Positions 42,212-50,154 of a DNA stretch of 64,000 nucleotides are shown in pieces; position 1 is the stretch's first letter, and each line of letters opens with the position of its first letter. The position numbers and the translations under genes were made by a program. The notes beneath the pieces were generated by a model. The model saw nothing but the letters and a program-made list of their open reading frames with translations. It made no database searches and had not been told where the DNA came from. This stretch comes from Glycocaulis sp050485565 (GTDB lineage: Bacteria > Pseudomonadota > Alphaproteobacteria > Caulobacterales > Maricaulaceae): contig NZ_JBJHBQ010000008.1 in NCBI RefSeq assembly GCF_050485565.1, positions 101,500-165,499 of the forward strand, given 5' to 3'.

Positions 42212-42823
42212 ATGATGTCCAGGCTCGCCATACTTGGCCGGATCAATATTCCTGACTGGGCCTTCTATCCGTCAGCCGCCGCGCTGGCGGGCCTGATGAT
42301 TGCGCTTGCCTTGGTCATGCAGCCGCGCAATGCAGGCGCCACCGTGACCGAGCGCGAACTGGTCTTTCAGGGTGCGGCGCTGGCTGATCTGGTCAACGGG
42401 CCGGGTACCAATTTCCGCTTCGACCCCGGACATAGTGACGGCCCTGTGGCACGCGCGTCGTCGGCGGCCAGTTTCGAGATGGCCGGCAATATGTCAGCCG
42501 GTGTGGCCGCCTTCGTGCCGGACGAGTTCGAAACCCGCATTTCAGGGCGCCGCGTCCGGGTGGAGTTTGAAGTGCGCGCTTCGGGCGCAAACGGGCCGGA
42601 TACGGTCCAGATCGCGTATTTCACGACCGGATATGGTGATAGCGGATGGCGCGAACGGCCCATATCACCGCAATACTCAACGATCTCCTTTGAGTGGGAC
42701 GCACCTGTTCACCAGGGTCAGGAGTTCAACGAGGCCGTTGGCATCTGGCCCGACCCGCAAGGGGAAAACCGGGAAATCCTGATCCGGCGTATCCGCGTCT
42801 TCATCCTCCCTGACAACTCCTAG
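42212..42823 (+). CDS. Membrane-anchored hypothetical protein of polysaccharide cluster
   Basis: 203 residues: one N-terminal membrane segment (FYPSAAALAGLMIALALVMQ, about 18-37) and an exported domain rich in beta strands (VRVEFEVRASGANGPDTVQI, ISFEWDAPVHQGQEFNEAVG). The layout looks like a carbohydrate-binding jelly-roll, which is a guess from strand pattern. No family recognised. It follows the phosphoglycosyl transferase after 85 bases and precedes fsa by 11, so it is probably the last polysaccharide gene of the operon. Confidence 0.75.
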   Translation: MMSRLAILGRINIPDWAFYPSAAALAGLMIALALVMQPRNAGATVTERELVFQGAALADLVNGPGTNFRFDPGHSDGPVARASSAASFEMAGNMSAGVAAFVPDEFETRISGRRVRVEFEVRASGANGPDTVQIAYFTTGYGDSGWRERPISPQYSTISFEWDAPVHQGQEFNEAVGIWPDPQGENREILIRRIRVFILPDNS

Positions 42824-42834
42824 GGTCCATACTC

Positions 42835-43497
42835 ATGCAGCTCTTCCTCGATACAGCAGACATTTCGCAGATCACCGCGCGCATGGAAGGCGGGCTGGTG
42901 GACGGCATCACCACCAACCCGTCCCTGATCGCAAAATCGGGCGCCGACATCATCGAGCGCATCGCGGAAATCTGCGCGGTGGTGCCAGGGCCGGTTTCGG
43001 CAGAAGTGGTCGCCACGGGCTTTGAGGGCATGCTTGAAGAGGGCCGCCGCCTGCGGGCCATTGCCGATAATGTGGTGGTCAAGCTGCCGCTCACGACAGA
43101 CGGGCTGAAAGCCTGCCGGACCTTCACCGATGAAGGCATTCCCACCAATGTCACGCTGTGCTTCTCGCTGAACCAGGCGCTGCTCGCGGCCAAGGCCGGG
43201 GCCACATTCGTGTCGCCCTTTGTCGGCAGGATTGACGATATGGGCGGCGACGGGCTGGGCCTTCTGGAGGCCATCCGGGAGGTTTATGACCAGTACGGAT
43301 ACGAAACGGGCATTCTTGCAGCCTCCCTGCGCTCTGTTACACATGTGGAGATGGCGGCCAGAATTGGCTGCGATGCGGCCACGCTGCCGCCGGGGATATT
43401 CGATTCAATGGTGAACCATCCGCTGACCGATAGCGGGTTGAAGGCATTTCTCGACGACTGGAAAAAGACAGGGCGCAGCGGGTTGAGCCAGGGGTAG
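42835..43497 (+). CDS. fsa: Fructose-6-phosphate aldolase / small transaldolase
   Basis: 220 residues, the length of the FSA/TalC subgroup of transaldolases. MQLFLDTADISQI and GITTNPSLIAKSG open the barrel. The Schiff-base Lys is in NVVVKLPLTTDG, followed by NVTLCFSLNQALLAAKAGATFVSPFVGRIDD and SLRSVTHVEMAARIGCDAAT. Cleaves fructose-6-P or acts as transaldolase. Followed by glmM after six bases; both handle fructose-6-P-derived sugars. Confidence 0.92.
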   Translation: MQLFLDTADISQITARMEGGLVDGITTNPSLIAKSGADIIERIAEICAVVPGPVSAEVVATGFEGMLEEGRRLRAIADNVVVKLPLTTDGLKACRTFTDEGIPTNVTLCFSLNQALLAAKAGATFVSPFVGRIDDMGGDGLGLLEAIREVYDQYGYETGILAASLRSVTHVEMAARIGCDAATLPPGIFDSMVNHPLTDSGLKAFLDDWKKTGRSGLSQG

Positions 43498-43503
43498 GCA
43501 TCC

Positions 43504-44856
43504 ATGATTAAACGGTATTTCGGAACAGACGGCGTTCGCGGCACGACCAACCAGTCGGTGATGACCGCAGAAACCGCCCTGCGTCTGGGCATGGCCGCCG
43601 CGCACTATTTCAAGCGCGAGAACGGCCGCCGGCATACGGTCGTGATCGGCAAGGACACCCGCCTGTCGGGCTATATGATTGAATCGGCGCTGGTCGCGGG
43701 CTTCACCTCTGCGGGTATGGATGTGTTCCAGTTCGGCCCCGTACCGACGCCCGCCACCGCCATGCTGACGCGCTCGCTGCGCGCCGATATGGGCGTGATG
43801 ATTACCGCCTCGCACAATCTCTACCAGGATAACGGCATCAAGCTGTTTGGCCCGGACGGGTACAAGCTGGACGACGCTGCCGAGCTCGAAATCGAGCGCA
43901 TGATGGACGCCGATACGGCCGATCATCTGGTCTCGCCCAAGCTTATTGGCCGCGCCAAGCGCATTGATGATGCCGAAGCGCGCTATATGGAGATCGCCAA
44001 GGCCACCCTGCCGCGCGCCATGCGCCTTGCCGGGCTTCGCATAGTGATCGATTGCGCCAATGGCGCCGCCTACAAGGTGGCCCCGAAAGTCCTGTGGGAG
44101 CTGGGCGCAGATGTCGTGCCGCTGCACAACAACCCCAATGGCTTCAATATCAACGAGGATTGCGGCGCAACCGCGCCCCAGGACCTTGCCGAGAATGTGA
44201 AGCGCTACCGCGCGGATCTGGGCATTGCGCTGGATGGTGATGCCGACCGCGTCATCCTGTGCGACGAACGCGGCAAGCTGGTTGATGGCGACCAGATTAT
44301 CGGCCTTCTGGCCACCGCCTGGAAAGCCAGCGGTCAGCTGAAGGGCGACACGGTGGTTACCACCCAGATGTCCAATCTGGGTCTTGAGCAATATCTCGAA
44401 AAGCAGAAGATCAAGCTGCAGCGCACGCAGGTTGGCGACCGCTATGTGGTCGAGGCAATGCGTGCCTCCGGCGCCAATCTGGGCGGCGAGCAATCCGGCC
44501 ATGTGGTCTTGAGCGATTTTGCCACGACCGGCGACGGGCTGATCGCGGCGCTGCAGGTGCTCTCCTTGCTCATCGAGTCCGGCAAGCCCGCCAGCCAGCT
44601 CCTGAAAGTCTTCACGCCCGCACCGCAAATCCTCAAAAATGTGCGCTACGCCAATGGCGCACTGCCGCTGGAAAATACACGGGTGAAAGAGGCGATTGCC
44701 GAGGGCGAGACCCGCCTGAATGGCAAGGGCCGCCTGCTGGTGCGCAAATCCGGCACCGAGCCGCTGATCCGCGTCATGGCCGAGGGCGACCGCAAGGTGA
44801 TCGACGCGGTCGTCAGCGATATCTGCACCGCGCTGGAGAACGCCAAGGGGGCTTGA
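43504..44856 (+). CDS. glmM: Phosphoglucosamine mutase GlmM
   Basis: Converts glucosamine-6-P to glucosamine-1-P for UDP-GlcNAc and peptidoglycan. 450 residues: RYFGTDGVRGTTNQSVMT, active-site Ser in MITASHNLYQDNGIKLFG, metal loop LDGDADRVILCDE, sugar loop GGEQSGHVVL, and phosphate-binding RKSGTEPLIRVMAEG. The usual SHNP is SHNL here. Usually paired with folP or ftsH; here it pairs with fsa. Confidence 0.97.
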   Translation: MIKRYFGTDGVRGTTNQSVMTAETALRLGMAAAHYFKRENGRRHTVVIGKDTRLSGYMIESALVAGFTSAGMDVFQFGPVPTPATAMLTRSLRADMGVMITASHNLYQDNGIKLFGPDGYKLDDAAELEIERMMDADTADHLVSPKLIGRAKRIDDAEARYMEIAKATLPRAMRLAGLRIVIDCANGAAYKVAPKVLWELGADVVPLHNNPNGFNINEDCGATAPQDLAENVKRYRADLGIALDGDADRVILCDERGKLVDGDQIIGLLATAWKASGQLKGDTVVTTQMSNLGLEQYLEKQKIKLQRTQVGDRYVVEAMRASGANLGGEQSGHVVLSDFATTGDGLIAALQVLSLLIESGKPASQLLKVFTPAPQILKNVRYANGALPLENTRVKEAIAEGETRLNGKGRLLVRKSGTEPLIRVMAEGDRKVIDAVVSDICTALENAKGA

Positions 44857-44865
44857 GGAGACACG

Positions 44866-44971
44866 CCCTCGTGCTTCGAGACGCTTTCTTCGAAAGCCCT
44901 CAGCATGAGGGCTTGTGGTGCTTTTCCCTCATCCTGAGGGTGAGCGAAGCGAACGTCTCGAAGGACGAGGG
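44866..44971. repeat. Palindromic repeat after glmM
   Basis: Outer arms CCCTCGTGCTTCGAGACG (44866-44883) and CGTCTCGAAGGACGAGGG (44954-44971) are inverted copies. Two inner hairpins are built on AGCCCTCAGCATGAGGGCT and CCCTCATCCTGAGGG. This kind of intergenic repeat (TCATCCTGAGG ... CTCGAAGGA) is widespread in alphaproteobacterial genomes. Located in the 196-base gap between convergent glmM and the phosphoesterase gene; it may also terminate transcription. Confidence 0.75.
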
Positions 44972-45052
44972 AAAAGCAAGCTTTCAGGCATGGGTGGCCC
45001 GGACACCCGCCTGCGCGGGCGCAGGCAAGCCAGGCCATGACATTTATCTTCC

Positions 45053-45871
45053 TCACACCACAGGCAAAGCTTCCGACAGCACACCGCCAAAGCGGATCGG
45101 CTCGACGCGCACCGCAAGCCCGCTACGGTCATCGGTTTCCACATAGACGCCGCAGGCGGTTGCCGGGCCGCTGGCGGCCTGCATGCGCCCGGAGCGCATA
45201 TGCGTCGTGAAGCGGCGCAGCGGCTCTTCCTTGTCCATCCCGATCACGGAATCATAGCTGCCGCACATGCCCGCATCGGTCTGATAGGCCGTGCCGCCCG
45301 CGAGTATCTGGTGGTCGGCGGTCGGGATATGGGTATGCGTGCCGACAACAAGGCTCGCCCGCCCGTCACAGAAATGGCCCATGGCGTGCTTTTCACTCGT
45401 CGCCTCGCCATGCGCATCGACAATGATGGCATCGGCCACCTGCCCCAGCGGCGAGGCCGAGAGCGCCTCATCCACGCAGGCAAACGGATCGTCCAGCGGC
45501 TGCATGTAGAGGCGCAGGAGCACGTTCATCACCATGACGCGCGCGCCTGATTTGGTCTCGTAAAGCCCGGTGCCCCGCCCCGGCGCGGTACCGCTGGGAT
45601 AGTTGGCCGGGCGAAGCAGGCGCGGTTCGCGCTCGATATAGGTCAGCGCTTCGGACTGGTCCCAGGAATGATTGCCAAGGGTGAGCACATCCGCGCCCGC
45701 ATCAAACAGCTCGATTGCCGTGCGCTCGGTAATGCCAAAGCCGCCCGCGGCGTTCTCGGCGTTCACTACCACAAAATCGAGCTTCAACCGGTCGCGAAAA
45801 GAGCTGAGCTCCTCCACCAGCACATCGCGGCCCGACTTGCCGACCACATCCCCGAAAAACGCCAATCGCAT
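45053..45871 (-). CDS. YmdB-type metallophosphoesterase (TIGR00282)
   Basis: 272 residues. All di-metal ligands of the family are visible: FFGDVVGKSGR, VVNAENAAGGFG, TLGNHSWDQ, IVDAHGEATSEKHAMG, VVGTHTHIPTAD. The Bacillus homologue YmdB hydrolyses cyclic nucleotides (2',3'- or 3',5'-) and affects biofilm choices; the role in proteobacteria is unclear. It is nine bases downstream of the ferredoxin reductase gene on the same strand, unlike the common rny neighbourhood. Confidence 0.92.
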   Translation of the reverse strand: MRLAFFGDVVGKSGRDVLVEELSSFRDRLKLDFVVVNAENAAGGFGITERTAIELFDAGADVLTLGNHSWDQSEALTYIEREPRLLRPANYPSGTAPGRGTGLYETKSGARVMVMNVLLRLYMQPLDDPFACVDEALSASPLGQVADAIIVDAHGEATSEKHAMGHFCDGRASLVVGTHTHIPTADHQILAGGTAYQTDAGMCGSYDSVIGMDKEEPLRRFTTHMRSGRMQAASGPATACGVYVETDDRSGLAVRVEPIRFGGVLSEALPVV

Positions 45872-45880
45872 GGTCTGTTC

Positions 45881-46645
45881 CTAACCCACAAACGCCTTCT
45901 CGACCACAAATGCGCCGGGGCGGGCATTGGAGCCTTCCTCCAGCCCGGCCGCTTCGACGCGCGCCTTGCAGTCGTTTATCATGTTGATGGAGCCGCAGAT
46001 CATCACCCGGTCGCTGGCCGGGTCGAGCGGCCCGCCCGTATCGTCCCAGAGCTGACCTGTGTCCATCAGAGCGGTAATGCGGCCCATGCGCGGATGATTT
46101 TCGCGCGTCAGCGAGGTGTAGTGGATGAGCTTGTGCGCATGCTCGCCCACCAGCGGATCGTCCTTGAGGGACGCCACCAGCTCCTCGCCATAGGCAAGGT
46201 CAACCGCCTCCCGGCAGGTATGGGTCAGGATCACCTGCTCAAAGCGCTCATAGGTCTCCGGATCACGGATAATGCTGGCAAAGGGCGCGATGCCCGTGCC
46301 GGTCGAAAGCAGGTAGAGCCGCTTGCCCGGCAGCAGCGCATCATGGACCAGCGTGCCGACCGATTTGGCACCGAGCAGGATTTCGTCACCCTCCTTGATG
46401 CCTTGAAGGTGTGAGGTCAGCGGGCCATCGGCGACCTTGATCGAGAAGAAGTCCAGACCATCATCCCAGGCCGGGCTGGCAATGGAATAGGCGCGCAATA
46501 GCGGCTTGCCATCCACTTTCAGGCCCAGCATCACGAACTCGCCGGAGCGGAAGCGGAAGCTCGCCGGGCGTGCCACACGGAAGGAGAAAAGACTGCCGGT
46601 CCAGTGGCGCACGGAAAGGACGCGCTGTTCGCTGAAAGCTGCCAT
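45881..46645 (-). CDS. fpr: Ferredoxin--NADP reductase
   Basis: 254 residues, FAD-binding RAYSIASPAWDDGLDFFSIKV and GPLTSHLQGIKEGDEILLG, then NADP-binding LYLLSTGTGIAPFASIIRD and RVMICGSINMINDCKARVEAAG, ending FVVEKAFVG as in Fpr of proteobacteria. It exchanges electrons between NADPH and ferredoxin/flavodoxin, often in oxidative stress defence. The start at 46645 precedes MAAFSEQRVLSV; GGGGGAAG lies upstream reading GAAGAGGTCTCG further away. Confidence 0.94.
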   Translation of the reverse strand: MAAFSEQRVLSVRHWTGSLFSFRVARPASFRFRSGEFVMLGLKVDGKPLLRAYSIASPAWDDGLDFFSIKVADGPLTSHLQGIKEGDEILLGAKSVGTLVHDALLPGKRLYLLSTGTGIAPFASIIRDPETYERFEQVILTHTCREAVDLAYGEELVASLKDDPLVGEHAHKLIHYTSLTRENHPRMGRITALMDTGQLWDDTGGPLDPASDRVMICGSINMINDCKARVEAAGLEEGSNARPGAFVVEKAFVG

Positions 46646-46743
46646 GGGGGAAGAGGTCTCGTATCAGGGCCGTTTGCAAATCTGGTGCCGGATGTAGCGG
46701 CTCAGACCGGCTTCGCCAATGCCTGCCGGTGAGATCGGCGCTA

Positions 46744-47316
46744 TCATGCTGCCCGGTAGCAGCCCGCCTCTGTCACCACATAGTCCAGCGCCACGTCATG
46801 GCGGCCCGCCGGCACCTTGCCGATGCGCTGGCCCTCATAGGCGAGACCGACCGACACTACCGGCCCGGCAGCGCGCAGCGCTTCAAGCGTGCGATCATAA
46901 AAGCCCGCCCCATAGCCGATGCGATGGCAGCGCGTGTCGAACGCGACCAGCGGCACCAGCAAGAGGGTGGGTGTGAGTACCGGACGTTTCGGCCCCGGCA
47001 CGTCAATGCCGAACGCGCCCGCCTCCAGCGTATCGTCCGGGTGCCAGGCGCGGAACTGCAAGGGCGCGTCCTTGGCCGCGACGACCGGCAGGGCAAGCTG
47101 GGCCTGTTCCAGCAGGAAGGTCTCCATGAGAGGGCGCGGATCAATCTCGCCGCGCACCGGCCAGTAGCCGGCGACCACCGCGTTTACGGCTGGCCATGCG
47201 GCGTCGGGAAAATGGCTGGCAAGAGCGTGACCGGCATCGCTCTGCGCCTTCGCCAGCGCGGTCCGGCGGGTCAGCGCCTTGCGGCGCAGGCGGTTCTTCT
47301 GCCAGCCGCTCAGCAT
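46744..47316 (-). CDS. 5-formyltetrahydrofolate cyclo-ligase
   Basis: 190 residues from ATG 47316 (MLSGWQKNRLRRKALTRR). ATP-binding basic N-terminus KNRLRRKALTRR, YWPVRGEIDPRPLME, and the C-terminal RIGYGAGFYDRTLEAL signature. Converts 5-formyl-THF to methenyl-THF. In proteobacteria the gene (ygfA/fau) characteristically follows 6S RNA and zapA, the arrangement seen here. The frame can be extended to 47376, but that would overlap the RNA. Confidence 0.92.
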   Translation of the reverse strand: MLSGWQKNRLRRKALTRRTALAKAQSDAGHALASHFPDAAWPAVNAVVAGYWPVRGEIDPRPLMETFLLEQAQLALPVVAAKDAPLQFRAWHPDDTLEAGAFGIDVPGPKRPVLTPTLLLVPLVAFDTRCHRIGYGAGFYDRTLEALRAAGPVVSVGLAYEGQRIGKVPAGRHDVALDYVVTEAGCYRAA

Positions 47317-47340
47317 GGGCAAGTTCCCGCAGGGGAAAGT

Positions 47341-47506
47341 GTGGCGGCACCAGACGGGCCGTTGGCTGTGTAACAACCCTGATGACCTGGACTACCAGGT
47401 GGGCGCCGCGTGATGTAGGCCACGGCCAGCATCAGAGGCAGCTCCCGTACAGAGATGTAAGGTCCCTGGGATGTAAAAGCCTGACGTGAACTCCAGTCAC
47501 CGCCAC
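47341..47506 (-). ncRNA. ssrS: Candidate 6S RNA
   Basis: Lies in the 222-base gap between zapA and the 5-FTHF cyclo-ligase gene, the conserved site of 6S RNA in alpha-, beta- and gammaproteobacteria. By hand, the minus-strand sequence closes with a perfect 7-bp end stem (GTGGCGG at 47500-47506 with CCGCCAC at 47341-47347). An inner 10-bp stem has CTGATGCTGG opposite CCAGGTCATCAG, and a small hairpin GGTTG-loop-CAGCC sits on the 3' side. This is the 6S plan of closing stem, central bubble and terminal stem. Ends are approximate; no covariance search was possible. Confidence 0.6.
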
Positions 47507-47538
47507 GACGGTGAACATGGGCCTTCGCGGGGCTTTGC

Positions 47539-47901
47539 TCAAGCCTCACTGCCATCTGCCCCGGCAAGGGCTTCGAGGCGCTCTGCAGCCTTGACGATGG
47601 TTTCCGCTGCGCGGGCGCGGTCGGCGCGCCGGCGGGCCTCGCCCTGCGAGATCGTTCCCTTGGCATCCAGCAGGTCGGACTCCAGCGCTTCCACCTTGCC
47701 CTGCGCCTCACGCATCTCGTCAGCAACGATCAGGGATGCCATCAGCAAAAGGCGCAGCTCGCCGATCTGGCCAACCTTCTCGGCGAGATCGCGCACATGG
47801 GTGTCGAGATGCCCGGCCAGCTCTTTCAGATAGGCTTGCTGACCCTCTTCACATCCGATGGTGAAGGGGCGTCCGTTAAGGGAGATCGTGACCTTCGACA
47901 T
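47539..47901 (-). CDS. zapA: Cell division protein ZapA
   Basis: 120 residues. ZapA bundles FtsZ at the division ring. N-terminal VTISLNGRPFTIGCEEGQQAYLKELAGHLD and HVRDLAEKVGQIGELRLLLMASLIVADEM are the family core, followed by a C-terminal coiled coil. The ATG overlaps the stop of the DUF4164 gene (TAATG). It precedes the candidate 6S RNA. Confidence 0.93.
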   Translation of the reverse strand: MSKVTISLNGRPFTIGCEEGQQAYLKELAGHLDTHVRDLAEKVGQIGELRLLLMASLIVADEMREAQGKVEALESDLLDAKGTISQGEARRRADRARAAETIVKAAERLEALAGADGSEA

Positions 47902-48248
47902 TAGCGGCCCTCCTCCCTGAACAGATCATCCGGTCCGCTATCGGCAAGCCCGGCCCCGGCAATCGCCGCTTTCAGCTCGCTCATCGCCTCTGCCAGCGCC
48001 GCGCTGGCTTCGCTGGCAGCCTCGGCGAGTTCCGCTTCGCTGGAGCGCGCGGCATCGAGCTGTTCGGCCAGCCGTGAACGGTCCTCATCGGCATGGCGGG
48101 CGGCGCGCGCATCGCCTTCTGCCTCCCCCATGCGGCTAGACAGCTGGCCCAGCCGGGTTTCGACCGCGCTGATGGCGGCCAGCAGCCGTGCTTCGGCCTC
48201 GGTGAGAGGATCGCTATCGGGAGTTTCGGCGGGCGGGGTTGCGGTCAT
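47901..48248 (-). CDS. DUF4164-like coiled-coil protein
   Basis: 115 residues from ATG 48248. Acidic and alanine-rich, nearly all coiled coil (EARLLAAISAVETRLGQLSSRMGEAEGDA through LDAARSSEAELAEAASEAS). It matches the DUF4164-type small protein that precedes zapA in many alphaproteobacteria. It may assist ZapA/FtsZ (analogous to ZapB), but this is inference. Translationally coupled to zapA by a one-base overlap. Confidence 0.75.
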   Translation of the reverse strand: MTATPPAETPDSDPLTEAEARLLAAISAVETRLGQLSSRMGEAEGDARAARHADEDRSRLAEQLDAARSSEAELAEAASEASAALAEAMSELKAAIAGAGLADSGPDDLFREEGR

Positions 48249-48393
48249 GGGTGTCAAAATCCGCTCTTGTGTACAAAAGTTCAAGTGTCAGATGAGGCGT
48301 GCAGGCGCTTCTATACACCGGGTTTTCAATTCCGTCCCCGTCCACTAGACAGGCGGCGGCGGGGATAAGGCCGGTTATTGAAGGGGTTGAGGC

Positions 48394-49188
48394 GTGGAAC
48401 AGGAACGAGACGGGCTTGCAAAGGCGTTCGCCGATATCTGCCTGAAAGCCTCCATCGAGGTGATGGATGTCTATGACAGCGGCTTTGCCGTTCAGTCCAA
48501 GGATGATCGCTCGCCCGTTACCGCCGCCGACACCCGCGCCGAGGCGGTCATTCTTGAAGCGCTCAGACACGTAGCGCCCGGCGTGCCGGTGCTGGCCGAG
48601 GAAAGCTTCTCTGCTGGCGTGCGGCCCGACATTAATGGCGATTTCCTGCTGGTCGATCCGGTCGATGGCACCAGGGAATTCATCAACCGCAATGGCGAGT
48701 TCACCATCAATATCGCCCTCATCTCCGGGCGGGTGCCAATAGCGGGCTGCGTCTACGCACCGGCCATGAAGCGCATCTTCATTGGCGGAAAATCGGGCTT
48801 TAGCGGGGCTTTTCCGCCGGGCGCAAAACTCGATGCTGGCGCGCTGTCGCCGATGCAGGCGCGCGCCATGCCGCAGACGGGCCGTATCGCCGTGATGAGC
48901 CGCTCGCACGCCGATGAACAGACCCGCGCCTTTGCTGCCGCCGAAGGAGTTAGCGAGACCGTCAGCGCCGGATCATCGCTGAAATTCTGCCTGGTCGCAG
49001 ATGGCAGCGCAGACCTCTATCCGCGCTTTGGCCCCACCATGGAATGGGATACGGCGGCTGGTCACGCTGTGGTGCTGGCGGCGGGCGGCAATGTCACCTG
49101 CCCGGACGGATCGCCCTTCCTCTACGGCAAGACAGAGACCGGCTATCTCAATGGCGCGTTTGTGGTGCGCGGGCGTCAACCGGCCTGA
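48394..49188 (+). CDS. cysQ: 3'(2'),5'-bisphosphate nucleotidase CysQ
   Basis: 264-residue inositol-monophosphatase-fold enzyme that removes 3'-phosphoadenosine 5'-phosphate from sulfate assimilation. Motifs: SPVTAADTRAEAVI, VLAEES, LLVDPVDGTREFINRNGEFT (metal site), and EWDTAAGHAVVLAAGG. The start is GTG at 48394. The 3' end overlaps the convergent glycosyltransferase gene by 41 bases. Confidence 0.93.
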   Translation: MEQERDGLAKAFADICLKASIEVMDVYDSGFAVQSKDDRSPVTAADTRAEAVILEALRHVAPGVPVLAEESFSAGVRPDINGDFLLVDPVDGTREFINRNGEFTINIALISGRVPIAGCVYAPAMKRIFIGGKSGFSGAFPPGAKLDAGALSPMQARAMPQTGRIAVMSRSHADEQTRAFAAAEGVSETVSAGSSLKFCLVADGSADLYPRFGPTMEWDTAAGHAVVLAAGGNVTCPDGSPFLYGKTETGYLNGAFVVRGRQPA

Positions 49189-50152
49189 CCAGAGGCCGCC
49201 GGGTCAGCAGATCCAGCGGGCTATAGGCCAGCATGCGGGCAAAATCGGCTGCCGTGACCTTGCGGGCAGACTGCACCGCCCGGCGCTTGCTCCACAGGCC
49301 CGGCAGGCCCTTGAACGCATCTTTCAGCGCGCGGCCAAACAGGGCGAAATGCCCGAAGCGTGCCGCCGACGCCCATAGCGCCAGCGTCATCGCGCCATGC
49401 AAGGGCAGGGTCAGGACCAGCAGCGGAAACGGCATGGTCTTCACATAGGTCCACAGCCGGTTGCGCGTGCCGTGATACGTGGCAAACACCGAGCGCCGCC
49501 CGCTGGACCCGTAGCCGACATGATCGACCACCGCGTTCTGCACATGGATCGCGGTATGCCCGGCCAGACGCGCGCGAGCGCCCAGATCCACATCCTCCAC
49601 ATAGCAGAAATAGTCTTCATCAAACCCGCTCAAATCCTCGAACACATCGCGGCGGATCATCATGGCGGCGGCGCAGGGCGCGAATATCTCGCCATCAGGC
49701 GGAGAGGCCATCTCGCGTCCATAAGCGCCGCGATAGGGGATGCCGGTAATGTGCCAGACATCGCCTGCGCCATCGAGCACGCCTTCATGCCCCGCCGCGC
49801 GCTGGGTGGAACCAAAAAGGCTGGCGTGGGGATAGCGCCGGGTGGCCGCCATCAGCTGTTCCAGCCAGTCTGGCTTAGGAAAGGCATCGGGGTTTAAAAG
49901 GACCAGCCAGCGTGTATCGGCCATCGCCGCCAGCCGGTTATTGCCGCCCGCAAAGCCCAGATTGGTGTCAGAGACGACCAGCTCGATCCCGTCCGGCATG
50001 TCAGCCGGTGTCAGCTTGCCGGTCTGCGAGCCGTTCTCCAGAACCAGTATGCGCGCCGGGCGAAGGGACTGCGCAGCGAGGGCGGCTTTGAGCTGCGCCC
50101 AGTGCTGCGCGCTCTCATAGGCAACGATGAGGATCGTAACGTCCGCAACCAC
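49148..50152 (-). CDS. Glycosyltransferase family 2 protein
   Basis: 334 residues. GT-A fold: VTILIVAYESAQHWAQL, VLENGSQTGK, DTNLGFAGGNNRLAA, WLVLLNPDAFPKPDWLEQL (DxD equivalent), and MMIRRDVFEDLSGFDEDYFCYVEDVDLGARARLAGH, the rhamnosyltransferase-like subgroup. A hydrophobic C-terminal segment (PFPLLVLTLPLHGAMTLAL) suggests membrane association. It lies three bases after serA and overlaps the convergent cysQ. Confidence 0.9.
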   Translation of the reverse strand: MVADVTILIVAYESAQHWAQLKAALAAQSLRPARILVLENGSQTGKLTPADMPDGIELVVSDTNLGFAGGNNRLAAMADTRWLVLLNPDAFPKPDWLEQLMAATRRYPHASLFGSTQRAAGHEGVLDGAGDVWHITGIPYRGAYGREMASPPDGEIFAPCAAAMMIRRDVFEDLSGFDEDYFCYVEDVDLGARARLAGHTAIHVQNAVVDHVGYGSSGRRSVFATYHGTRNRLWTYVKTMPFPLLVLTLPLHGAMTLALWASAARFGHFALFGRALKDAFKGLPGLWSKRRAVQSARKVTAADFARMLAYSPLDLLTRRPLVRPVDARAPQTRH

Positions 50153-50154
50153 CG

